Assembly (NCBI GenBank): GCA_964195155.1
Contig: CAXMOP010000002.1
Coordinates: forward strand, 1 to 46,786
DNA from: JACZST01 sp964195155
GTDB lineage: Bacteria > Actinomycetota > Acidimicrobiia > Spongiisociales > UBA5794
DNA length: 46,786 nt
Direction of reading: 5' to 3'
Shown: in pieces, positions 18,001 through 25,749 of the stretch
Position numbering within the stretch: the stretch's first letter is position 1
Layout of the letters: each line of letters opens with the position of its first letter
Notes under the pieces: model-generated
Seen by the model: only the letters and a program-made list of their open reading frames with translations
The model's database searches: none
Told to the model about the DNA's origin: nothing
Translations under genes and position numbers: made by a program

Positions 18001-18284
18001 TCGAAACCGAGGTGACCAGGGTCCTGCTCATCGAGGGGGTGGCGAGGGAGCTCGTGAACCGCCTCCAGGGTTTGCGCCGCGAGCTCGGGCTCGTCGTGAC
18101 CGATCGCATCACGGTGGTCTGGGCCACCGACTCCGAGACGGTCGCTGCGGCATTTGCCGCCCACGGAGAAATGATCGCTTCAGAGGTTCTGGCAACGGCG
18201 CTCGAGGAGGGTCTCGTCGAGGATGACCCAATCGACATCGATGGCAGCGCCGTCTATCTGGCGGTCACACCGGTCAGCAAATGA
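15099..18284 (+). CDS. ileS: Isoleucyl-tRNA synthetase (long, type 2)
   Basis: The 1061-residue synthetase charges tRNA-Ile and edits valine. HYGH at 63-66 is the class I HIGH motif and KMSKS lies near 607-611. The CP1 editing domain shows TTTPWTLPGNLAV around 233-245. Length and style (GPPFSTGSPHYGH) match the eukaryote-like type 2 enzymes of actinobacteria, which as a group are insensitive to mupirocin. The ATG at 15099 is set by the T-box sequestrator and its GGGAGG. Longer readings would translate the leader. Its 3' end overlaps the convergent yggT by 11 bases. Confidence 0.97.
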   Translation: MTTRRTAATFTRVEPMVDLRALDDRILALWDETDAFATSVEMRPPDSEYTFYDGPPFSTGSPHYGHILQGVVKDIVPRYWTMRGHRVERRFGWDTHGLPVEMEVQKRLGVSSPAEIEELGVPAFNQAARDLVRHITGDWYDITRRIGRWVDFENDYKTMDPSYMESVWWVFRQLWDRGLIYKTFKVVPYSWGAATPLSNFEVNLGGYRDVDDPSVTVKIEVAEGNALAEPGDELLVWTTTPWTLPGNLAVAVGEDIEYVRVRDGESHYWAAGERLEWLWPDDAPEILTTAAGRDLLGVTYHPPFPHFADQRAKGAFRVIAGDEVTTGEGTGLVHLAPAYGEADFAALQAEGIEAFVDPVDLVAEFTEEVPEVAGMQVKDADPVLVRLLRDRDRIFREARITHSYPFCWRTETPLIYKAIPSWYVAVEPIKDRMVELNRDIRWVPDYVGSARFGNWLEDARDWAVSRNRFWGTTIPVWECDECDEQVCIGSRDELEELSGQRPDDLHKDIIDPITWSCATCDGTMYRVPEVLDTWFDSGSMPYAQVHYPFDNRLRFEAAYPADFIAEGLDQTRGWFYTLLVLSTAIFDAAPFQNCVVTGMILAEDGTKMSKSVGNFPDPALILDQHGADAMRAYLINSPVLRADPVRFREDGVRDVVRTVLLPLWNAYSFFTTYAEADHITHQDLVAAPPVDERPEIDRWIISVLQSLIADVNREMESYRLFAVVPPIIGFVDHLTNWYIRRSRRRFWTHRGGQDEADKLAAFATLYEVLSTFATVAAPVIPFITEEIYQGLVASHDASAPASIHHVDYPTADPSAIDPVLESSMAAVRSVVTMGRGLRKRNDLRVRQPLEMVTVISRDPALRAAIESHRDLISEELNVHQVDVQSDESGLVELSAKADFQRLGPRLGSRTKQIAAGVAELDHGVIASLLDGGTADIGGEAISLNDIVVGRTPHEGTVVASSGDVTVALETEVTRVLLIEGVARELVNRLQGLRRELGLVVTDRITVVWATDSETVAAAFAAHGEMIASEVLATALEEGLVEDDPIDIDGSAVYLAVTPVSK

Positions 18285-18549
18285 CAATGTCGAGCAGGAT
18301 GAGGCCGAAGAAGAGCACGAGCGGAGACAGATCGAGCGCGGCCCCACCGATTCGCACCGGCGGGATCACGTTCCTGATCGGGCGCAGGATCGGCTCGACG
18401 CCACGCGAGAGCGCGTCGTAGAAGCGGCGCACCGGATGGTCGAACCCGAGGCGGCCAAAAGACACCACCCAGCTCAGAACGATCCAGATGATCAGGCCCC
18501 AGCGGGCGATCTCGATGGCTATGCACGCGACATCTTGCAGAATGCCCAT
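18274..18549 (-). CDS. YggT family membrane protein
   Basis: This 91-residue protein has two membrane segments (about 8-28 and 72-91) with the YggT core VEPILRPIRNVIPP between them. The family is found downstream of sepF in most actinobacterial dcw clusters. Its role is unclear and has been linked to envelope or osmotic functions. It starts 3 bases after the sepF stop and ends inside the 3' end of ileS on the opposite strand. Confidence 0.92.
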   Translation of the reverse strand: MGILQDVACIAIEIARWGLIIWIVLSWVVSFGRLGFDHPVRRFYDALSRGVEPILRPIRNVIPPVRIGGAALDLSPLVLFFGLILLDIVIC

Positions 18550-18552
18550 GAG

Positions 18553-19107
18553 TCAGTCGGAGTTGTACAGGCCGGCTGAAGCGAGGCGGTCGAGCTCGTC
18601 GGCGCCAACCGTGACGCCGGTCGGAGCGACCAGGATGACCCCCTGGGCGATCTTTGACATCTTCCCGTTCAGGGCGTAGGTAAGGCCCGAGGTGAAGTCG
18701 ACGAGTCGGCGAACCATCTCGGGTTCGGTGCTGCGCAGATCCAGGACGATGGCCCGCCCGTTGCCGATGCTATCTGCCAACAGCTGGGCGTCGGAGAAGT
18801 TCCGCGCCGTGATGACCTCGGTCGTCGGCTCGGAACCGGGATTTGGATTGTACGGTGCGGCATCGGGATCCCGCTGGACGTACACGCCTGCCTCGGTGTG
18901 CTCCCAGTTGGAATTACGCCGCTGGTAGGCCTCGGGTGGGTCGACCCGCTTGCCGGCAATGGCTCCCGGCGGCCGCGTCGTCAGCGGGCCGGGGTCGGTG
19001 GTGACCATCGTCGAAGTTGCCCGGTCGTCGCCGCTGCGGCTTGGGGAGTCGTCCTCGTCGTCCACCAGACCGAGGTAGAAGAGCGTTTTCTGCCAGAACG
19101 TCGCCAT
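18553..19107 (-). CDS. sepF: Cell division protein SepF
   Basis: The 184-residue protein tethers FtsZ to the membrane and promotes Z-ring assembly, replacing FtsA in actinobacteria. The N-terminus MATFWQKTLFYLGLVDD is the expected amphipathic membrane helix. A disordered acidic linker follows to about residue 95. The globular FtsZ-binding domain contains RNFSDAQLLADSI, VLDLRSTEPEMVRRLVDFTSG and the family motif GVILVAPTGV. The ATG at 19107 has GAAGG just upstream and gives the proper helix at the N-terminus. It lies 4 bases after yggS. Confidence 0.96.
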   Translation of the reverse strand: MATFWQKTLFYLGLVDDEDDSPSRSGDDRATSTMVTTDPGPLTTRPPGAIAGKRVDPPEAYQRRNSNWEHTEAGVYVQRDPDAAPYNPNPGSEPTTEVITARNFSDAQLLADSIGNGRAIVLDLRSTEPEMVRRLVDFTSGLTYALNGKMSKIAQGVILVAPTGVTVGADELDRLASAGLYNSD

Positions 19108-19111
19108 GCCT

Positions 19112-19810
19112 TCAATCCTGTTGCCCGCTATCGATACGTTTTCCTTCGTCCCGTGCGCCAAAGATAGCCCGTCCCAGGCGAACCATCGTGGAACCGCATT
19201 CGACGGCGACTTCGAAATCGTCCGTCATCCCCATCGAAAGCTCCCGTGCCCCGGGGTGGTCTGCCCGCAGCGCGTGGCCGAGTTCGGCAAGTTCCGTGAA
19301 CCACCGCCTGGAGTCCTCGGACTTGCGGGGCGTAGGCGGAAGCACCATCAAGCCGCGTACCACCACACCGAGCTCTGACAGCCGATCAGCGGCGGCGAAC
19401 ACGTCGTCGCGGTGATAGCCCTGCTTCTGGGGCTCTTCGGCCAGATTGATCTGAAGCAAGACCGGCGGAGCTTCCGGGAGCAGTCCTGCCCATGTCGCTT
19501 CGAGCCGGTCACGGTCCATCGAGTGCAGCAATTCGCTGTTCGCCGCGATGGTCCTGGCCCTCCGCCGCTGCACCGTCCCGACGAAGTGCCACGTGATGTC
19601 GGTCGGCAGGTCGCCCTGGCGTCTCGCCACCAACGAGTCGGCCCGATTTTCTGCGAACACCCGATGCCCCGCCTCGTACAGCGTTCGCACTGCTTCGTCG
19701 CTCTGGCCCTTTGATACGACAACGAGGCGAACCGAGCCGGGATCCCGTCCGGATCTCTCCGCGGCGGCACCAATGCGGCGACGGGCGTCGGTCAGCCCGT
19801 CTGATGCCAT
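19112..19810 (-). CDS. YggS/PROSC-family pyridoxal phosphate homeostasis protein
   Basis: This 232-residue single-domain PLP-binding protein carries the cofactor lysine in LVVVSKGQSDEAVRTLYEAGH near residue 28. It also has FAENRADSL, WHFVGTVQ (family: WHFIGxLQ) and LSMGMTDDFEVAVECGSTMVRLGRAIFG at the phosphate site. The family buffers pyridoxal phosphate and has no known catalytic activity. The ATG at 19810 overlaps the pgeF stop by 19 bases. The position between pgeF and sepF is standard in actinobacterial dcw clusters. Confidence 0.95.
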   Translation of the reverse strand: MASDGLTDARRRIGAAAERSGRDPGSVRLVVVSKGQSDEAVRTLYEAGHRVFAENRADSLVARRQGDLPTDITWHFVGTVQRRRARTIAANSELLHSMDRDRLEATWAGLLPEAPPVLLQINLAEEPQKQGYHRDDVFAAADRLSELGVVVRGLMVLPPTPRKSEDSRRWFTELAELGHALRADHPGARELSMGMTDDFEVAVECGSTMVRLGRAIFGARDEGKRIDSGQQD

Positions 19811-20421
19811 GCGACCGAAACCTGTCGCTCGGCGGTTCCATCGCGGCGATGCGACCGGAACCGGTGGTCCGTGAACGTGCACAGATCGGCACGCCACACC
19901 TCGAGGCCCTCGAGTTGCGCCTCCGCCGCCGCCCACAGGTTGACACTGGTGGTTCCCCATGTGGTGACATCGGTGAACGGCGCCAGTGCCTCCGCCACCT
20001 CGGGGCCAATTTCGTAGCAACACGGACCGATCGAGGGGCCGATCGCGGCCCGCAGCGGACGGTCGCCGTCGTCGACCATCGCGGCCATGCCCGTGGCAAC
20101 CACTCCCTTAGCCATGCCGCGCCAGCCGGCATGAACGACCGCGTTGGTGCGCTCGCCCTCGATGATCACCGGTACGCAGTCGGCAGTCGCAACCGCAAGC
20201 GCCAGCCGGGAGCGATCGGTGAACAATCCATCGGCGTCTCCTGCCGGGCCGGGACGGTCGACCGCCAGCACCGTGTTGCCGTGGACTTGATTCGCCCATG
20301 ACCACGCGAAACCGGGTCCGATCAGCTCCTCGAATCGGCTGCGAGCCAGCGGATCGGCCCGTGGATCACCATCGGCAGCATCGCCGAATACCACCCCGGC
20401 GAATCCGGGCGGCTCGATCAT
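19792..20421 (-). CDS. pgeF: Peptidoglycan editing factor / purine nucleoside phosphorylase (YfiH, DUF152)
   Basis: The 209-residue multicopper-oxidase-like protein carries the family's metal ligands: QVHGNTV (His), ATADCVPV (Cys), HAGWRG (His) and GPSIGPCCYEIG. E. coli homologues correct misincorporated amino acids in UDP-MurNAc peptides, and related enzymes act as adenosine deaminase or purine phosphorylase. Position directly after ftsZ fits a cell-wall role. The start overlaps the ftsZ stop by 4 bases (ATGA). Confidence 0.94.
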   Translation of the reverse strand: MIEPPGFAGVVFGDAADGDPRADPLARSRFEELIGPGFAWSWANQVHGNTVLAVDRPGPAGDADGLFTDRSRLALAVATADCVPVIIEGERTNAVVHAGWRGMAKGVVATGMAAMVDDGDRPLRAAIGPSIGPCCYEIGPEVAEALAPFTDVTTWGTTSVNLWAAAEAQLEGLEVWRADLCTFTDHRFRSHRRDGTAERQVSVAWHQTG

Positions 20422-21488
20422 CCCTGGACGAAACCGGGGATCTCCATCTCGTCGGTTCCCTCCGCCGACGCCCGGTCGTCCCCATCGACGCTCCGCTCGG
20501 TCGTCCCGAACGTGAACGGCGACGGCCGTGACTCGCGATCGAACCCGGCGGCGATGACCGTAACCCGCATCGCATCGCCAAGCGTGTCATCGACCACTGC
20601 GCCAAATATGATGTTGGCATCTCCGTCGGAGTGGGCCGCCACGATCGACGCGGCCGTGCTCACCTCATGCAGGGTCATCTCGCGAGGTCCGGCGACTGCG
20701 AGCAGCGCCCCGCGGGCTCCATCCATCGAGGACTCGAGCAGTGAGCTCGAGATGGCCTTCTCTGCTGCCTGTGTCGCCCGATTCTCCCCGGTCGACTGCC
20801 CGATGCCCATCACCGCCGAACCGGCACCCGCCATCACCGTCTTGACATCTGCGAAGTCGACGTTGATCAACCCCGGGGTCGTGATGAGGTCGGTGATCCC
20901 CCGCACACCGTTGGTCAGCACCTCGTCGGCCATCTTGAAGGCCTCATTCACCGGGGTGTCCTCGTCGGTAATCTCGAGCAGTCGCTCGTTTGGCACGATG
21001 ATCAGGGTGTCGACGGCCGCTTTCAGTTCCTGGATCCCTTGCTCGGCGGCGACCGACCGGCGCCGCCCTTCGAAGCCAAATGGCCGGGTCACGACTCCAA
21101 CCGTGAGTGCGCCCTGGGCGGCAGCGATCTCGGCGACGACCGGAGCCGCACCGGTTCCCGTCCCACCGCCCTCGCCGGCGGTGATGAATACCATGTCGGC
21201 GTCTGCAAGCGCTCCTTCCAGCTCACTCCGGTGATCTTCGGCCGCTTGCCGGCCAACATCGGGATCGGCTCCCGCTCCGAGGCCGCGGGTGGTGTCGCGG
21301 CCGATGTCGAGCTTCACGTCCGCGTCCGACATCAGGAGGGCCTGGGCATCGGTGTTCACGGCGATAAACTCGACTCCGCCGACACCCGCCTCGATCATCC
21401 GGTTGAGCGCATTGACTCCGCCGCCTCCGACACCGACCACTTTGATCACGGCCAGGTAGGAGTGCGGGGTGTAGTTCATCTCGTTCAT
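20418..21488 (-). CDS. ftsZ: Cell division protein FtsZ
   Basis: This is the tubulin-like GTPase that forms the Z-ring, 356 residues. KVVGVGGGGVNALNRM opens the nucleotide fold and the tubulin signature AGEGGGTGTGAAP lies near 100. The T7 catalytic loop (NVDFADVKTVM) is intact. A short disordered linker leads to the C-terminal peptide MEIPGFVQG, which keeps the IPxF core that binds SepF. I prefer the ATG at 21488 (MNEMNYTPHS), which has GGAGG eight bases upstream. The ATG at 21503 overlaps that site. A 78-base gap separates it from ftsQ and may hold its own promoter. Confidence 0.97.
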   Translation of the reverse strand: MNEMNYTPHSYLAVIKVVGVGGGGVNALNRMIEAGVGGVEFIAVNTDAQALLMSDADVKLDIGRDTTRGLGAGADPDVGRQAAEDHRSELEGALADADMVFITAGEGGGTGTGAAPVVAEIAAAQGALTVGVVTRPFGFEGRRRSVAAEQGIQELKAAVDTLIIVPNERLLEITDEDTPVNEAFKMADEVLTNGVRGITDLITTPGLINVDFADVKTVMAGAGSAVMGIGQSTGENRATQAAEKAISSSLLESSMDGARGALLAVAGPREMTLHEVSTAASIVAAHSDGDANIIFGAVVDDTLGDAMRVTVIAAGFDRESRPSPFTFGTTERSVDGDDRASAEGTDEMEIPGFVQG

Positions 21489-21566
21489 GTGCGTGGCCTC
21501 CATGATGGGGCACGGAACAGGGCACGAAACACAAGGCTAGTCGGTGCGTTGAGTGACCGGTGTGGT

Positions 21567-22340
21567 CTATCCCTCACCTTCAACCTCAACTTGAGGGTTG
21601 ATGACCGCCGGCCGCCGAGGTGCGGTCACGTCGATCGTGCTCCCCTCCGCGACGCCGTGTCCGACCACCGCAGCCAGCGCGGCGGCTTTTGGTCCCATCT
21701 CGATCGCCCGGCCCAGCCGAACCTGGTAGCCCGCAATGCTTGCAGTGAGCCGCTGATTGGCGTCGATGGTGACCACTGCGTCGTCGGCAAGCGCCGCAGG
21801 CAGGGCGGTGACGAACTCGAGGGCTCCCAGCAGCGCCGCTCCGCCAAGAACGGCCCCGGGTCGCAGAGAAGTGGCCTCAGTGGTCGAAATGACGGGCCAG
21901 CCGGTCGGGTCGTCGAGCATCTGCACCACGGCGCCGGTGGCGGAGACGTTGGCGAACGAACGTGCGCTGTGCACCACGGCGATCGGCACGTGCTCGGTGA
22001 TCTCCACCGCAACGGAACCAGGCCAGGTGACCACGACACGGGCCTCAGCAATCCACGGATCAACGAGCAAGATCGACTCGAGCGACGCTTCATCGACGGA
22101 CATCGTCGGTGTGCCCGGCCTGATCCCTGCCGATTCGATCGCGGCGTGCGGATCGGAGTGGTGCGAACCGATCACGGTCACCTCGTCGATCGACAGCATC
22201 GGCGATCGGACGACCCAGAAACCCGCAGCGATGACTCCGGCCAGGATGACGAGAGCGATCACCACTCTGAGCCTGGACCTCGCCCGCTGCTCGGTAACAC
22301 CGTGGCGCCGCCTGGCGATCTTGCGGTCCATGGTCTTCAT
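21567..22340 (-). CDS. ftsQ: Cell division protein FtsQ (DivIB)
   Basis: This is a bitopic division protein of about 257 residues. It has an arginine-rich cytoplasmic tail, one membrane helix (VVIALVILAGVIAAGFWVV) and a POTRA domain beginning IDEVTVIGSHH, followed by the FtsQ beta domain. It links FtsZ-stage proteins to FtsW/FtsI. The start is uncertain: the ATG at 22340 falls 7 bases after the murB stop and begins with the conserved MKTMDRKIARRR tail. ATGs at 22376 and 22373 and a TTG at 22388 overlap murB. None has a strong ribosome-binding site. Confidence 0.9.
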   Translation of the reverse strand: MKTMDRKIARRRHGVTEQRARSRLRVVIALVILAGVIAAGFWVVRSPMLSIDEVTVIGSHHSDPHAAIESAGIRPGTPTMSVDEASLESILLVDPWIAEARVVVTWPGSVAVEITEHVPIAVVHSARSFANVSATGAVVQMLDDPTGWPVISTTEATSLRPGAVLGGAALLGALEFVTALPAALADDAVVTIDANQRLTASIAGYQVRLGRAIEMGPKAAALAAVVGHGVAEGSTIDVTAPRRPAVINPQVEVEGEG

Positions 22341-22347
22341 GAGGTCT

Positions 22348-23280
22348 TCACGATCCGGGCCCTGCTTCCTCATCATCGCTGTGGTCAAACTCGCCGACGA
22401 AGCGGAGTTCAGGCGTCAGCCATACCCCGGTCTCCTCACCAACGCGGCGCCGCACCGCCCACACCAGATTCCACAGGTCCTGTGCCCTGGCCCGGCGGTC
22501 GGCGACGAAGAAGTTGGCGTGCAGCTCGGACACGGCCACGCCGCCGCGACGGTAGCCCTTGAGGCCGAGGGAATCGATGATCCTCCCCGCCGAATCCTCA
22601 GGTGGGTTCTTGAACACCGAGCCGGCATTGAGCGTCCCTCCCGGCTGGTGCTCCTTGCGCCATCTGGTGATCTCGCGCAGGATCTGCTCGCCCTCTGCCG
22701 GCGGGCGATCGATGGTCCTAAACCGTGCACCGAGCACGACGTCATCGTCACCGAGGTTCGACCGGCGGTAGGCAAGGTCGAGGTCCGCCGGCCTACGCAC
22801 CTTCGTGGCCCCGGTGCGGCGATCGAGGACGGTCGCTTCGACCAGCCATGCCGCGGTGTCCGAACCGTGGCCGCCCGCGTTCATTCGCACCGCGCCTCCG
22901 ACCGAACCCGGGATGCCGACGAAAAACTCGAGCCCGCCGCGACCTTCACCGACGGCGAAGCGCGCCAGCTTTGGCAGCGGCATCCCGGCACCGGCCTCCA
23001 CCCATGCTTCGCCCACCGCGCCGCCCGGGCGCAAGCCGGCCACGAGGAACTCGCCCACCAGGCGAATGACGAGGCCATCGAACCCGCGATCGGAGATGAC
23101 GAGGTTGCTCCCCCGGCCGAGCACGAGAAGCCGGCGGTCTCCCGCGGCCTCGAGGACCTCGAGGAGTGACGACTCTCCGTCGACGTCGGCGAACCAGGAG
23201 GCCGAACCACCAAGCTTGTAGGTAGTGAACCCGGCAAGGTCAACGTCTCGCTTCATCGCCGTCTTGCGGGTCGTGCTCAC
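22348..23280 (-). CDS. murB: UDP-N-acetylenolpyruvoylglucosamine reductase
   Basis: The 310-residue FAD enzyme reduces the enolpyruvyl group to make UDP-MurNAc. YKLGGSASWF, VLGRGSNLVISD, GIPGSVGGAVRMNAGG and GSVFKNP mark the FAD-binding and catalytic parts, with SELHANFF near the end. Its compact length and lack of the extra tyrosine loop indicate the type II form. The GTG at 23280 overlaps the murC stop (GTGA) and has GAGGTGG eight bases upstream. An ATG at 23256 is an alternative. An upstream open stretch belongs to the opposite reading of murC. Confidence 0.95.
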   Translation of the reverse strand: MSTTRKTAMKRDVDLAGFTTYKLGGSASWFADVDGESSLLEVLEAAGDRRLLVLGRGSNLVISDRGFDGLVIRLVGEFLVAGLRPGGAVGEAWVEAGAGMPLPKLARFAVGEGRGGLEFFVGIPGSVGGAVRMNAGGHGSDTAAWLVEATVLDRRTGATKVRRPADLDLAYRRSNLGDDDVVLGARFRTIDRPPAEGEQILREITRWRKEHQPGGTLNAGSVFKNPPEDSAGRIIDSLGLKGYRRGGVAVSELHANFFVADRRARAQDLWNLVWAVRRRVGEETGVWLTPELRFVGEFDHSDDEEAGPGS

Positions 23281-24674
23281 GATCGGCCACCTCGCCCCTC
23301 GGCGAGGCCTCTCCCCTCGACGATCTGCGGCCAAATCTGGGCGACGTCGCCTGCTCCCATCAACACCACCGTGTCGCCGGATTCGAGCTCGGGGACCAGG
23401 GCGAGGGGAACGTCGGCGAGGAGCGGGATGTATTCGACGATGCCGCCGGAGGCGGCCACCGCCTCGGCAACGATACGACCGGTGACACCCGGCTGGGGAC
23501 GCTCTCCGGCGGCGAAGACATCGGTGACGATCACGCGGTCGGCTGCGGCAAGCGGCTTTCCGAAGTCCGGGGCGAGGTTGGCGGTTCGCGTGTATCTGTG
23601 GGGCTGAAACACCACCCACAGTCGTCCCGCGGTTTCCTCCCTGGCGGCCTCGACGGTGACGGCCACCTCGGTGGGGTGGTGGGCATAGTCCTCGATCACC
23701 GTGACGCCCCCGCTGGTGGCCTTTACCTCGAACCGACGGCGGACCCCACCAAACCCTCCAAGACCCTCGGCGAGGCACGACGGGTCGAAGCCGAGCTCGG
23801 CGAAGAGGGCGATCACGCCCGCGGCGTTTCTGGCAATGTGGGGACCCGGTTGCGGGACCACCACATCGACAGACGTTCCCGGCCCGTCGAGATGGAACGA
23901 CACCCGTCCCGCCGCGGTGGCGGGCTCGGTCATGCGCCACGTCGCCTGATCACTCGTGCCGTACCCGACGATCTCAGTCCGTTCGGCGAGCCGCCGCACC
24001 CCGGCATCATCGATGCAGGCCAGCACCGGGCCATTGGTTGCGGCTGCGACCTGGGCGAAGGCCTCCTCGAGACCGGCAACGGTTCCGTAGTAGTCGAGAT
24101 GGTCGGCCTCGATGTTGGTCACCAACAATCCGGAGAGGTGAAGGTGCCGAAACGTCCCGAACGCCTCGTCGGCCTCCAGGATGAGCAGGTCGCGATCACC
24201 GAGGTGGGCACCGGTGTTCAACGCGGTGATCTCCCCACCGACGATGAAGGACGGGTCGGAGCCGCATCCACGGACCGCCGAGACCGCCATTGCCGAGCTG
24301 GTGGTCTTGCCGTGCGTGCCGGTGATACCGGCTGTCGGCATGGCCGCGGTCAGTGCGTTGAGCAGCGCGGGACGTCGCCACACCGTCAAACCGACCTCAG
24401 CCGCCGCGGTGAGCTCCGGGTCTGAATCCGGGACTGCGGTTGAAGCAACGACCAGCTCGGCACCGGCCAAGCGCTCGGGATCGTGGCCCACCCAGGTTTC
24501 GACTCCTGCGTCGCGCAGCGAATCGAGGATGGCGCTGGGCTTGAGATCCGACCCGGTCACCCGGTGACCGAGCTGGGCGAGCAGCTTGGCGATGCCGGAC
24601 ATACCCGCGCCGCCAACACCCACAATGTGTATCCGCTGTGCCCCGGATAGCGCAAACGGCGCGGCCTCAGCCAT
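23277..24674 (-). CDS. murC: UDP-N-acetylmuramate-L-alanine ligase
   Basis: The 465-residue Mur ligase adds L-alanine to UDP-MurNAc in the cytoplasm. The N-terminal Rossmann motif is HIVGVGGAGMSGIA, the ATP loop is TGTHGKTTSS near 113, and DYAHHPTE (family motif) lies near 325. The start ATG at 24674 overlaps murG by 8 bases. It has the murC-specific order directly before murB, the usual actinobacterial arrangement. Confidence 0.97.
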   Translation of the reverse strand: MAEAAPFALSGAQRIHIVGVGGAGMSGIAKLLAQLGHRVTGSDLKPSAILDSLRDAGVETWVGHDPERLAGAELVVASTAVPDSDPELTAAAEVGLTVWRRPALLNALTAAMPTAGITGTHGKTTSSAMAVSAVRGCGSDPSFIVGGEITALNTGAHLGDRDLLILEADEAFGTFRHLHLSGLLVTNIEADHLDYYGTVAGLEEAFAQVAAATNGPVLACIDDAGVRRLAERTEIVGYGTSDQATWRMTEPATAAGRVSFHLDGPGTSVDVVVPQPGPHIARNAAGVIALFAELGFDPSCLAEGLGGFGGVRRRFEVKATSGGVTVIEDYAHHPTEVAVTVEAAREETAGRLWVVFQPHRYTRTANLAPDFGKPLAAADRVIVTDVFAAGERPQPGVTGRIVAEAVAASGGIVEYIPLLADVPLALVPELESGDTVVLMGAGDVAQIWPQIVEGRGLAEGRGGRS

Positions 24675-25749
24675 TGGCGACCTCGAGGACGGCGTCGGCG
24701 ACCAGCCCGGTTGCATCCGGCCTGCCCACCGCAGCTGCGGCAGCGGCCATTGCCGAACGTCGTTCGTAATCGGTCAGCAGTGATCCGAGGAGGGCCGGCA
24801 GACCGGCGGCCGCACCTTGGTGTACGACGACGCAACCGCCCGCCCGCTCCATTTCGCCGGCGTTCTCTGCCTGGTATCCCTTTCCCGCCGGCAGCGGAAC
24901 CACAACCGCAGGGGTCCCCGTCGCGGTCAACTCGCTGATGGTCATCGCTCCCGAACGGGACAGCACCAGGTCGGACGCCGCGTAGAACCGATCCATCTCC
25001 GGCTCGTACGGGACGGTGACCCAGCCCGGATGGGCGGCGGCGCGTGCCGACAGTGCTGCGTGATGGGAGGGTCCGGTCACATGAAGGATCGAGTGCCCGG
25101 CTGCGAGGACCGCGTCGGCGAATCCGTCGACCTGGTCGTTGATCGCCGCGGCTCCCTGGCTGCCGCCGAACACCCCGAGGACCGGGTGATCGGGGTCGAG
25201 GCCGTAGCCGGCAAGTGCTTCGGTACGCAGCGCGGCGCGGTCGAATGCGGCAATCCGCTCCGGCAGGGGGTTTCCGGTGAGCTCGGCACCGGCAAGCCTT
25301 GGCAGTGAGGCCGGAAACGCGACGAGCGTGCGAGCCGCCCGGCGAGTGGCAAACCGATTGGCCAGGCCGGGTACGGCATTTTGCTCGTGGATCACGATCG
25401 GGAATCCGGCGCGAGAAGCCCCCATTCCGGCCGGGATGGTCACGTAGCCGCCGAAGGCCGTGATGACTCCTGCGGTGCGCCGTCGCAGCTCCTCGGTGAC
25501 GGTGCGCGACGCTCTGCGGATGAGCAGAGGCAGGCCGAGGTTCTCGACAGACAGGGATCGCTTTAGACCCCGAATGTCCAGTTGCACCAGCTCGAATCCT
25601 GCTGCGGGCACCGCATCGGCCTCGAGGCGGTCACCGCCGAAGAAGACAATGTCGGCGCTGTCGACCCCTCGCCGGGTGAGCTCCCTGGCGACCGCAATCG
25701 CCGGAAACAGGTGCCCACCGGTGCCTGCTGCGGCGAAGGCAAAGGTCAT
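24667..25749 (-). CDS. murG: UDP-GlcNAc:lipid I N-acetylglucosaminyltransferase
   Basis: This 360-residue GT-B glycosyltransferase converts lipid I to lipid II on the inner membrane face. AAGTGGHLFPAIAVA at residues 7-21 is the acceptor-side G-loop, GVFGGSQGAAAIN the second G-loop, and SRSGAMTISELTATGTPAVVVPLP the UDP-GlcNAc site. The start overlaps the ftsW stop by 4 bases. All family landmarks are in place. Confidence 0.97.
   Translation of the reverse strand: MTFAFAAAGTGGHLFPAIAVARELTRRGVDSADIVFFGGDRLEADAVPAAGFELVQLDIRGLKRSLSVENLGLPLLIRRASRTVTEELRRRTAGVITAFGGYVTIPAGMGASRAGFPIVIHEQNAVPGLANRFATRRAARTLVAFPASLPRLAGAELTGNPLPERIAAFDRAALRTEALAGYGLDPDHPVLGVFGGSQGAAAINDQVDGFADAVLAAGHSILHVTGPSHHAALSARAAAHPGWVTVPYEPEMDRFYAASDLVLSRSGAMTISELTATGTPAVVVPLPAGKGYQAENAGEMERAGGCVVVHQGAAAGLPALLGSLLTDYERRSAMAAAAAAVGRPDATGLVADAVLEVANG

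Noticed and set aside
22348..23940. Extension of murB to 530 codons
   Set aside because: The extra N-terminal part is murC read in another frame. Real MurB homology starts just after the GTGA at 23280.
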